Origin: Mycolicibacterium brisbanense
GTDB lineage: Bacteria; Actinomycetota; Actinomycetes; Mycobacteriales; Mycobacteriaceae
Direction of reading: 5' to 3'
Assembly: GCF_001570425.1 (NCBI RefSeq)
Contig: NZ_BCSX01000021.1
Span: 186,001-250,000, forward strand
Length of the DNA stretch: 64,000 bases
The position numbers were made by a program, and so were the translations under genes. The notes under the pieces were generated by a model, which saw only the letters and a program-made list of their open reading frames with translations, was not told where the DNA came from and ran no database searches. Positions 58,601 through 64,000 of this stretch are shown here, piece by piece. How positions within the stretch are numbered: position 1 is the stretch's first letter; each line of letters begins with the position of its first letter.

Positions 58601-61600
58601 GTGAGACCACCGCCGCCGTGTCGCACGTGCGCGCAGATTCCGGCCAGGGCTTCGAACCACAAGCGGCTCAGCCGGCCGATCTGCTCCTCGTCGAGCGCCG
58701 TCGGTGCCCACGTCCAATTGGCCTGCAGGCGCGGCCCGCTCTCGCCGTCCAGCGTTCCGGCATTGAGTTCCACGGTGTGCGCCAACGGCATCGGTACCGC
58801 GGCGGCCACGTCCGTCATCGGCAGGCTCGCCGAATCGATACGCCACAGATCGCCGGTGAGATCACCGGCGCCCGCACCCAACCGACCGAGGTAGTTGAAA
58901 CCGATCGTCGGATCCGAACCCGCAAGCTCCACATCGGGATTGAGATAGCGAAGCAAACCGTAGGTCAGCCCGTCCGGCAGGGCCCGCAGCTGTTCCTTAC
59001 CGTCCTTGACCACCGGGCCGAGCGCTGATTCGCCCGCGGCCACCTGCGCCCACGACACCCCGCCCACGGCCAACGACACCGGGTATTTGGTGGTGAACCA
59101 GCCGACCGTCCGCGACAGGTCGATGTCGCGGTCGACCGTGCCGCCGAGCTCTTCGACACGGCCGTGGCCCTCGACGTCGATACCGATGGGGGCCTTGCCC
59201 GTGCCGAGGAATTCGGCCCAGGCAAGCCCGAATGCGATCAGCAGAATGTCTTGTACGCCGGCATGAAACGCCGCGGGAACCTCACCGAGCAGCAGCCGTG
59301 TGGTCTCGGGATCCAGCTCAACGGAGAGCCGGCCCGCCTCGGCGTGGGTGTCCGCGGTCGCGGGCAGCGCCTGCGGCGTCGTCAGGACCTGTTGCCACAC
59401 ATCGGCTTTGCTCTCCACCTCCGCGGTGCGGGCGTACTCCTCGAGCAACGCCGACCATCGGACGAAGGACGTGCCGCCTGCCGGCAACTCGATGGCCTGC
59501 CCGCTGTGATGCTGGGCCCACGCGATGTTGAGGTCTTCCAACAGGATTCGCCACGACACCCCGTCGACTGCCAGGTGGTGGACAACCAGCGCCAACTGGC
59601 CGGTGTCAGGCACCCACACGGCGCTGAGCATCTGTCCGGCCGCCGGGTTCAGCCGCGCCCTGGCTTCGCGGATCGCATCCTCAGTCAGTGCGTCCACCGA
59701 ATGCAGGACCAGGCTTGCCGTCTCCGGAACGGTCAGTGACCACTCGCCGTTGTGCTCGCTGCCGCCGTTCGCGGTACCTGATTCGCTCCTCGCGTGCGCA
59801 ACCATCCGCAACGTGGGATGCCTGTCGAGCAGTGCCTGCAGCACCACGGCCACGTCCGATTCGGACACCCCGGCCGGCGCCTGCAGCACCAATGTCTGGT
59901 TGAACTCGTCGACCGAGCCGTCAACGGTGTTGAGCCACCGCATGATCGGGGTGGCCACCACCGAACCGATGCCCTCGTCGACCACCGCTGCTTCGCCACC
60001 GGTGACCTTGACGACCGATGCCAAACGGGCCACGGTCTGCTCGACGAAGATGTCCCGCGGCCGGCATTGCAGGCCTGCGGCTCTGGCCCGGGCGACGACC
60101 TGCATCGACAGGATGCTGTCGCCACCCAGGTCGAAGAACGGATCGTCGACACCGACGCGATCCTGCCCGAGGACCTGTGCGTAGATGTCGGCCAAGACCT
60201 CTTCGACCGCTGTGGTCGGTTCGCGGTAATCGCGGCCCGCACCTTGATATTCCGGCGCGGGCAAGGCGCGGGTGTCCAGCTTGTTGTTGGCCGTCAGCGG
60301 CAGCGACTCCAACACCACGACAGCGACGGGCACCATGTACGGCGGCAGTCGATCCGCCAGTTGGGTCCGGACGTCCACCGGATCGGCCGTCCCGGTGATG
60401 TAGCCGACGAGACGCTTGTCCCCGGGCCGGTCCTCGCGAGCGATGACCACTGCGTTCTCGACGCCGTCGACGGCCGCCAAGGCGGCCTGGACTTCGCCGA
60501 GTTCGATGCGGTAGCCGCGGATCTTGACCTGTTCGTCGGCCCGGCCCAGGTACTCCAACTGGCCGTCATCGCCCCACCGGACCAGGTCTCCGGTCCGATA
60601 CATGCGCGTTCCGGGCTCACCGAACGGGCACGCGACGAAGCGGGATGCGGTGAGGCCTGAGCGTCCCAGGTATCCACACGTCACACCGTCGCCCGCGACA
60701 TACAGCTCGCCGACGACACCGGTTGGCACCGGCCGCATCCAGGTGTCCAGCACGAACAGCGCGGCCCCGGGCAGCGGCTTGCCGATGGGAACGGCCGCGC
60801 CGGGCGTCAACGGATCGCTGACCGTCACGCAGATCGTGGTCTCGGTCGGGCCGTAGCCGTTGACCATCACGCGGGTGGCCGGTGACCACCGCTCTACCAC
60901 CGATGCGGGGCAGGCCTCACCGACGACCACGAGCGCCGAGGACTGCAAACCCTCGGTCGGCAGCATGGCCACGGCGGACGGCGTCTGTGTGAACGCGTCG
61001 ACCTTCTCCGCGACCAGCAGGGCGTGAAAGTCTTCTGGTGCACCCGCGACAGCCTCGGGCACGACCACCAGTCGTCCGCCGCGCAGCAGCGCGTTTCCGA
61101 TCTCCCACACCGAGGCGTCGAACGCCAGGGAATGGCACAGCGGCCAGACACCCGGGTGCGGCAAGCCGGATTCGAGGGCCGCCATCAGCCGCGTCACGTT
61201 GTGATGGGTGACGGCCACGCCCTTCGGCGTTCCTGTGGTGCCCGAGGTGTAGATGATGTAGGCGATGTCGTCGGGCGCAGGCCCTGCCGGTGCGGTACCG
61301 GGTTGGTCGGCTGCCGCAGGGTCGTCGATGTCGATGACGGTGACATCGTGCGCGTGCAACCGGGACCTGGCGCCGGCGCTGGTGATCACGGCGATGGGCG
61401 CTGCGTCGGCGAGGATGAAATCGATACGAGCCGCTGGGACAACAGGATCGATCGGCACATAGGCCGCCCCGGTCTTGAGCACCGCCAGGATCGCGATCAC
61501 GGCCTTGGCCGACCGCTCCGACAACACTGCGACACGTTCACCGGGCGCGGCTCCGCGCGTCTTGAGCACGTGCGCCAGCCGATTGGCGGCCTCATCCAGC

Positions 61601-63063
61601 TCGCGATAGGTCAGCGTGTGGCCTTCGAAGGTCAGCGCGGGAGCGTCGGGCGCGCGATTCACGTAGCGGTCGAACAGATCTGGAATCGACAGGTGGGGCA
61701 GATGCTCGTTGAGTGCCGCTTGGTGGCCGATCTGTGCGAGCAGATCGTGTTCGTCGGCGCCGAGCAGATCCAGTGAGGACAACGGGCGGTCCGGATCGGC
61801 GGCCATCGCCGTCACGACCCGCTGGATGCGCTGCGCCAGATCGGCGACGCCGAAATCCGCGAACGGCTGTCCCGCGCCTGCCGTGCTCAGGAACAGCTGG
61901 TCGCTGGAGCCGATGAAGAACAATCCGAAGTGGCCCATCGGGCCGTGGTTGGTGTAGGACACCGTCACCGGGGCGCCGGCGAGATCCAGTGTGAGACGGG
62001 CGGGGATGAAGTTCACCGCGACGCGGTTGGACGCATGCCGTGGACCGCGAGCGCCGTTTCCGGCTTCGAGCAGGTGCACGGGATAGCGCTGGTGCTGCAA
62101 CAGTTCCCGGATGCGGATGTCGACGTGGCGGCAGAATTCGCCGACGGTCCAATCCGGCGGGGTGTTCAGCACCAACGGCGCGACGCCCGCGAGCATCGCG
62201 GGCAGCGTCTTGGACTCGGGGGTCACTCGCCGGCTGACGGGGAAGTCGAGGGCCACCTCAGAACTGTTGGTCGACCACGCGCGCACCAGAAGTGCGACGG
62301 CCGCGGTCGTCACCGAGTAGCGGCGGATCCGCAGATTCTTGGAGAGCTGCTTGATATGGCCGACGACGGCCTGATCCACTTCCACGGATGCGGACGGCGT
62401 GTATGCATCGTGCGCGCTGGCCGGGGTGGGGAGCCCGTAGTCGAGGCCGCCTTCCGCAGGCAGGTTGTTGCTCCAGTACGCCTCGTCGTCCAGGTACTCG
62501 CTGGACGACGTATATGCCGTCTCACAGTCGACCAGGTCCTTCAGCGAACCAAAGTAGGCCGCGGGAATGGGCTCTCCCGCGACCAGTGCAGAATAAATGG
62601 TGGCAATTCGGCGGCTGACCACCGCCATGCCCAGACCGTCGACCGATATATGGTGCCCGAGTCCGAATAAATAATATTCATCCGGCTGCGTGCGGAACAA
62701 TGCGAATTTGACGAGCCGCCCCGTCAATGGCAAGGGCGTGTGCTGAATCGACGACGCAATTTCACGGACCTTTTGGACCGGATCGTCGGAATCCCGGACG
62801 TCATAAAAAGGAAGGTCCAGGTCCGAATAATCGAGGGCCTTCTGGACCACCTGTCCGTCGACTTCGAAGAAGGCAGCCCTGGCAGGCTCTGCTTCGTCCA
62901 TGGCTTGCCGGACCGCTCGCTCAAGAAGCTCACGGTCGACCGATCCGTCGATTCGTCCTAAAAGGCCGAGTTGCCACTCCGTACCCGCGAGGCCGCTTTC
63001 ATGTGAGAGCCAGATATCCAACTGACCGCGCGAAAGCGGCAATGCGCCGTCGTCTTGTTCCAT
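52684..63063 (-). CDS. mps1: NRPS Mps1-like: C(starter)-A-T-E-C-A-T-E-C, modules 1 and 2
   Basis: A 3459-residue NRPS. Order by motif: starter C (HHISVDG near 136), A1 (near 602), T1 (GGDS near 975), E1 ([10 protein letters not shown] near 1162), C2 (HHIVIDGWS near 1651), A2 (near 2117), T2 (near 2508), E2 ([10 protein letters not shown] near 2685), C3 (HHIVLDGWS near 3178). The starter C suggests N-acylation of residue 1. A1 residues read DAWTVVGICK, close to the GrsA Phe code; A2 reads DYWSVGMVHK, close to threonine. Both residues would be epimerised. This gives acyl-D-Phe-D-Thr, the first half of the GPL core. ATG 63063 is preferred; the open frame runs on to 63234 with no domain content. 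It overlaps mps2 by ATGA. Confidence 0.92.
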   Translation of the reverse strand: MEQDDGALPLSRGQLDIWLSHESGLAGTEWQLGLLGRIDGSVDRELLERAVRQAMDEAEPARAAFFEVDGQVVQKALDYSDLDLPFYDVRDSDDPVQKVREIASSIQHTPLPLTGRLVKFALFRTQPDEYYLFGLGHHISVDGLGMAVVSRRIATIYSALVAGEPIPAAYFGSLKDLVDCETAYTSSSEYLDDEAYWSNNLPAEGGLDYGLPTPASAHDAYTPSASVEVDQAVVGHIKQLSKNLRIRRYSVTTAAVALLVRAWSTNSSEVALDFPVSRRVTPESKTLPAMLAGVAPLVLNTPPDWTVGEFCRHVDIRIRELLQHQRYPVHLLEAGNGARGPRHASNRVAVNFIPARLTLDLAGAPVTVSYTNHGPMGHFGLFFIGSSDQLFLSTAGAGQPFADFGVADLAQRIQRVVTAMAADPDRPLSSLDLLGADEHDLLAQIGHQAALNEHLPHLSIPDLFDRYVNRAPDAPALTFEGHTLTYRELDEAANRLAHVLKTRGAAPGERVAVLSERSAKAVIAILAVLKTGAAYVPIDPVVPAARIDFILADAAPIAVITSAGARSRLHAHDVTVIDIDDPAAADQPGTAPAGPAPDDIAYIIYTSGTTGTPKGVAVTHHNVTRLMAALESGLPHPGVWPLCHSLAFDASVWEIGNALLRGGRLVVVPEAVAGAPEDFHALLVAEKVDAFTQTPSAVAMLPTEGLQSSALVVVGEACPASVVERWSPATRVMVNGYGPTETTICVTVSDPLTPGAAVPIGKPLPGAALFVLDTWMRPVPTGVVGELYVAGDGVTCGYLGRSGLTASRFVACPFGEPGTRMYRTGDLVRWGDDGQLEYLGRADEQVKIRGYRIELGEVQAALAAVDGVENAVVIAREDRPGDKRLVGYITGTADPVDVRTQLADRLPPYMVPVAVVVLESLPLTANNKLDTRALPAPEYQGAGRDYREPTTAVEEVLADIYAQVLGQDRVGVDDPFFDLGGDSILSMQVVARARAAGLQCRPRDIFVEQTVARLASVVKVTGGEAAVVDEGIGSVVATPIMRWLNTVDGSVDEFNQTLVLQAPAGVSESDVAVVLQALLDRHPTLRMVAHARSESGTANGGSEHNGEWSLTVPETASLVLHSVDALTEDAIREARARLNPAAGQMLSAVWVPDTGQLALVVHHLAVDGVSWRILLEDLNIAWAQHHSGQAIELPAGGTSFVRWSALLEEYARTAEVESKADVWQQVLTTPQALPATADTHAEAGRLSVELDPETTRLLLGEVPAAFHAGVQDILLIAFGLAWAEFLGTGKAPIGIDVEGHGRVEELGGTVDRDIDLSRTVGWFTTKYPVSLAVGGVSWAQVAAGESALGPVVKDGKEQLRALPDGLTYGLLRYLNPDVELAGSDPTIGFNYLGRLGAGAGDLTGDLWRIDSASLPMTDVAAAVPMPLAHTVELNAGTLDGESGPRLQANWTWAPTALDEEQIGRLSRLWFEALAGICAHVRHGGGGLTPSDLAPARLTQRQIDELQQQYRIADVLPLTPLQQGLLFQASFQAAAEDAGAPGDSRDDVYAVQLGITMAGALDPHRLRDAVHAVVDRHPNLAPRFCEDFGEPVQVLPVDPVIAWQYVELESDEQIDRLCAAERTAVCDLAGQPTFRAALIRTGDDTYRLVMTLHHIVIDGWSLPVLLQEIFAGYFGQRLSAPTPYRNFVSWLATQDRDVAQATWREVFDGFDTPTLVAPPTQAGPRGVQSHRVSAEITQALGELARAHRTTVNTVLQAAWAQMLASLTGQHDVAFGAAVSGRPADLAGAESIVGLLINTVPVRATITATTTVAELLDQLQRTHNDTVEHEHLSLAEIHRAAGHDRLFDTLFVYENYPIDAGELLGVQDLAVTDFTSREYNHYPLSMVAMPGHELGLRVEFDTEVFDEAAIDVLVKRMHHLLEAMVADPARRVASIDMLDSTEHDQLDRWGNRAVLAQPVTGSPSIPALFAEQVRRAPEAAAVTAADTSSNAGPGGRSWTYRELDEASNRLAHLLSGRGAGPGQRVALLLPRTAEAVVAILAVLKTGAAYLPIDPAHPDARIEFTLNDAAPIAAVTTAELLGRLTGPGLPEMSVIDVNDPAVDGQPATALPAPTSDNIAYIIYTSGTTGKPKGVAVTHRNVTRLLESLDAELALGQVWTQCHSLAFDYSVWELWGALLYGGRLLIVPDAIVRSPEDFHALLVSEQVSVLSQTPSAFYALQTADTLQPELGQQLKLQTVVFGGEALEPQRLSPWLRSHPGLPRLINMYGITETTVHASFREIGDGDLTNSVSPIGVPLEHLAFFVLDGWLRQVPVGVVGELYVAGTGLAAGYIGRPDLSSTRFVACPFGAPGTRMYRTGDLVQWGADGQLRYVGRADKQVKIRGYRIELGEVHAALAGLAGVGQAAVIAREDRPGDKRLVGYVTETTPGTIDPAEARATLSDRLPTYMVPSAVVVMDSLPLTVNGKLDTKALPAPEYQDAEQYRAPVNAIEEILSGIYAQVLGVERVGVDDSFFDLGGDSISSMQVVARARAAGLVCRPRDIFVEQTVSRLARVATFADSETTVVDEGTGAVVATPIMRWLHELDGPTDQFNQTVVLQAPAGVTDTDVAVVLQALLDRHGMLRLTSDTTETGEWSLTVPEVGSVDARACVHVVDALSDDALQAARSRLNPATGAMLTALWVPETRRLALMVHHLAVDAVSWRILLEDLNIAWAQHHSGQEVALPGGGTSFARWARVLDAHARADAVVNTADTWRQVTAVPAALPAVQPALDTYANAGQLSLELDPATTQQLLTEVPAAFHAGVQDILLIAFGLAVTEFLGTGDGPVGVDVEGHGRVEEIGSGTDAHIDLSRTVGWFTSKYPVSLSVGGMTWEQVSSGDTALGPVVKAAKEQLRALPDGLTYGLLRYLNPDVELGGSDPALGFNYLGRLGAGAADLSDELWQIDQDAVAVTAAATAVPTPLGHTIELNAGILDGGNDIDEGPRLHATWTWALSALDHAQVTRLSQLWFDALAGICAHVRLGGGGLTPSDVAPARLDQQQIDELQQRYDIADVLPLTPLQQGLLFHTGAAQGHEDLYSVQLDISMTGSVDPDRMREAVHDVLRRRPNVVARFFEDFGEPVQLLSAEPELAWQYVELAEGADVDGQIARLSAAERAAVCDLANKPPFRAALIRTAVDRYRFVLTNHHIVLDGWSKPILLQEIFAGYFGARLPAPVPYRRFVSWLSDQDNTAAREAWRRVFAGFDTPTLIGPPGRLSLGRRGVESFQVDAETTKALGDLARSCHTTVSTVLQAAWAQLLMWLTGQHDVAFGTAVSGRPADLAGADSMVGLLINTVPVRATITPATTIASLLDQLQGAYTDTLEHQHLALAEVHRATGHDQLFDTVFVYENYPIDTAELLGVHELAITDFANREYNHYPLSVQAVPGHELGLRVEFDTDVFDAARIGRLVNRLRRVLVAMTAETREQS

Positions 63064-63088
63064 TATTCGACTTCCCCACCCAGGCGGT

Positions 63089-63319
63089 TCAGCGCTCAAG
63101 AGCCCCGCCCTGCGCCAACCTCTCGCGCAGGCTCTTCGGCCGAATATCGGTCCAGTTTTGCTCGATGTAGTCAAGGCATGCAGCGCGGTCCGCCTCGCCG
63201 AATACCACCCGCCACCCAGCCGGCACGTCGGCAAACGCCGGCCACAGGCTGTGCTGCTCCTCGTCGTTGATCAAGACGAAAAAGCTACCCTTGTCGTCAT
63301 CGAATGGATTGATGCTCAC
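63089..63319 (-). CDS. mbtH: MbtH-like protein, NRPS adenylation partner
   Basis: A 76-residue MbtH-like protein. The family signature is complete: [49 protein letters not shown]. MbtH proteins bind A domains and promote their folding and activity. It is the first gene of the NRPS operon, 25 bases before mps1. GTG 63319 gives the usual length; the longer frame from 63367 adds a region overlapping a tandem repeat and is not MbtH-like. Confidence 0.92.
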   Translation of the reverse strand: MSINPFDDDKGSFFVLINDEEQHSLWPAFADVPAGWRVVFGEADRAACLDYIEQNWTDIRPKSLRERLAQGGALER

Positions 63320-63345
63320 GTTTCTCCATGGCTGCTTAGGCGGAC

Positions 63346-63368
63346 ATCGCAAACATATCGCAAACATA
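63346..63368. repeat. Short tandem repeat upstream of mbtH
   Basis: Two copies of atcgcaaacata (63346-63357 and 63357-63368, period 11) about 27 bases upstream of the mbtH GTG. An 11-base period puts both copies on the same face of the helix, so they could be adjacent protein-binding sites or simply flank the promoter. Confidence 0.45.
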
Positions 63369-64000
63369 CGGCGGGCCGCATCGCGGCGTCTGAGGTTTCC
63401 CCGAAGTGCCGACGTACACGACGCCCGCTAACGCCGGTTATGCGGGTCAGGAGATTAGCCACAGCCCGCTGAACAGCCGATTTAGCGAGGTCAGCGGTAT
63501 TCACGAGAGCGTCAGGCTATTGCGAGTTTTGCAAGATTGTGAATGCATTGTGAGCTTGGGGCCACCATAGCCCCCGCCATCCAGCAAATTTGCAATGCAA
63601 TGGCAATTCTGGCAAATGAACACCCGTGAGCTTTCAGAAGATGAATACAAAGACGATGCCTGACCGGGATCTCGCCGTGGTGGGCCGCGAAGGTAGCCAG
63701 CATGGCAGCCGTGGTGCAGTTTTCCATGTTCCTGGTCCGCGCTGAGTGTGCGCTGTCATTGCGAGTATTGCTTGCTCATGCACAGAACTTCGTGCGCACG
63801 GCGGCTCAGATTCGGGACGTCCGCAGATCGCCACCGCCAGAACGGATCTAGCAACATCAGGCGGTGCGGTGATGGGATCGCGAAAACAGCGCATGCCACT
63901 GCACGTCGCCGAGAAAGTCCCAGGAAATCGCGGTTGCGCGACCACAGCACGGACGCGATGCGCTTGGCACCCCGCCACTTTCGCCGATGTGGCGCATGTC
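63369..64000. other. Region upstream of the NRPS operon with no supported gene
   Basis: I find no convincing gene here. Open frames on the minus strand at 63512-63727 and 63634-63978 have no recognisable domain and no good start. Bases 63505-63660 are clearly A+T-richer than the surroundings, with repeated ttgca/attgtga-like words and a gcaaatttgc palindrome near 63583. This is consistent with a promoter or nucleoid-protein-bound control region for the mbtH-mps1-mps2-gap operon. Confidence 0.5.

Noticed and set aside
45000..63000. Regularly spaced near-identical sequence words suggesting a repeat array
   Set aside because: They coincide with core motifs of the repeated NRPS A, T, C and E domains, spaced by module length. 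There are no short repeat/spacer units, so this is not a CRISPR array.
52684..63234. Longer Mps1 start at 63234
   Set aside because: The extra 57 residues overlap mbtH antisense-free but have no domain content and would start inside mbtH; ATG 63063 directly precedes the starter C domain.
63634..63978. 114-residue minus-strand open frame at the right end
   Set aside because: No recognisable domain, weak start and unusual composition; a neighbouring frame is equally open. I could not support it as a gene.

Overview
The window looks like a chromosomal segment of a rapidly growing, glycopeptidolipid-type mycobacterium. The evidence is high G+C over most of its length, an MmpS/MmpL pair, a SigK/RskA locus next to a UfaA1-type methyltransferase, an SfLAP/Gap-family membrane protein, a secreted AroQ chorismate mutase, and two giant NRPS genes of the Mps1/Mps2 type behind an mbtH gene. 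I do not assign a species.

Layout. (1) 1-6111: a catabolic cassette of visibly lower G+C, with a GntR/FCD regulator (cut by the window edge), an MHS-type transporter, an M20 amidohydrolase, a PLP-dependent dehydratase and an N-acyl-D-amino-acid deacylase. Two identical 12-bp palindromes mark its control points. It ends against decayed sequence: a 3' remnant of an mgtE-like gene and a frameshifted antisense gene (6196-6834). (2) 6845-13731: a secreted purple acid phosphatase-like protein on the minus strand, then a tight plus-strand operon (flavin monooxygenase, RidA, DUF1028, M20 amidohydrolase, aspartate ammonia-lyase). (3) 13787-20166: the SigK locus (FAD oxidoreductase, DUF1365, UfaA1-like methyltransferase, SigK, RskA), then an SDR and a SOUL protein. 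Two matching SigK-like promoters sit 8-9 bp before start codons. (4) 20202-26224, minus strand: SRPBCC protein, TIGR01777 epimerase fusion, LysR regulator, EamA exporter with TetR repressor, and an APC permease. (5) 26630-35211: an amine-catabolism operon with a trimethylamine/histamine-dehydrogenase-like flavoprotein, cupin, aldehyde dehydrogenase, NCS1 permease, GMC oxidoreductase and YtcJ-like amidohydrolase. It is followed by a second APC permease and a ROK regulator that share a divergent promoter. (6) 38032-43613: a small secreted protein, a zinc-ribbon/DUF732 membrane protein, and a TetR-MmpS-MmpL transport unit with strong candidate operators. (7) 43627-63319, minus strand: mbtH, mps1, mps2, gap and a secreted chorismate mutase in one tightly packed operon. 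From 63369 to 64000 I see no convincing gene.

How it fits together. The NRPS line reads C-A-T-E-C-A-T-E-C (Mps1) then A-T-E-C-A-T-R (Mps2). This means a starter condensation domain that should accept an acyl chain, three epimerised residues, and a fourth residue released by reduction to an alcohol. Specificity residues suggest Phe for module 1 and Thr for module 2. Modules 3 and 4 have near-identical codes, as expected if both load Ala. This matches the glycopeptidolipid core acyl-D-Phe-D-alloThr-D-Ala-L-alaninol. Gap and MmpS/MmpL would move the product to the surface. No glycosyltransferase, sugar methyltransferase, PKS or fatty-acyl-AMP ligase gene is visible here, so tailoring genes must lie elsewhere or be absent. 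The secreted chorismate mutase in the NRPS operon is the most unexpected neighbour.
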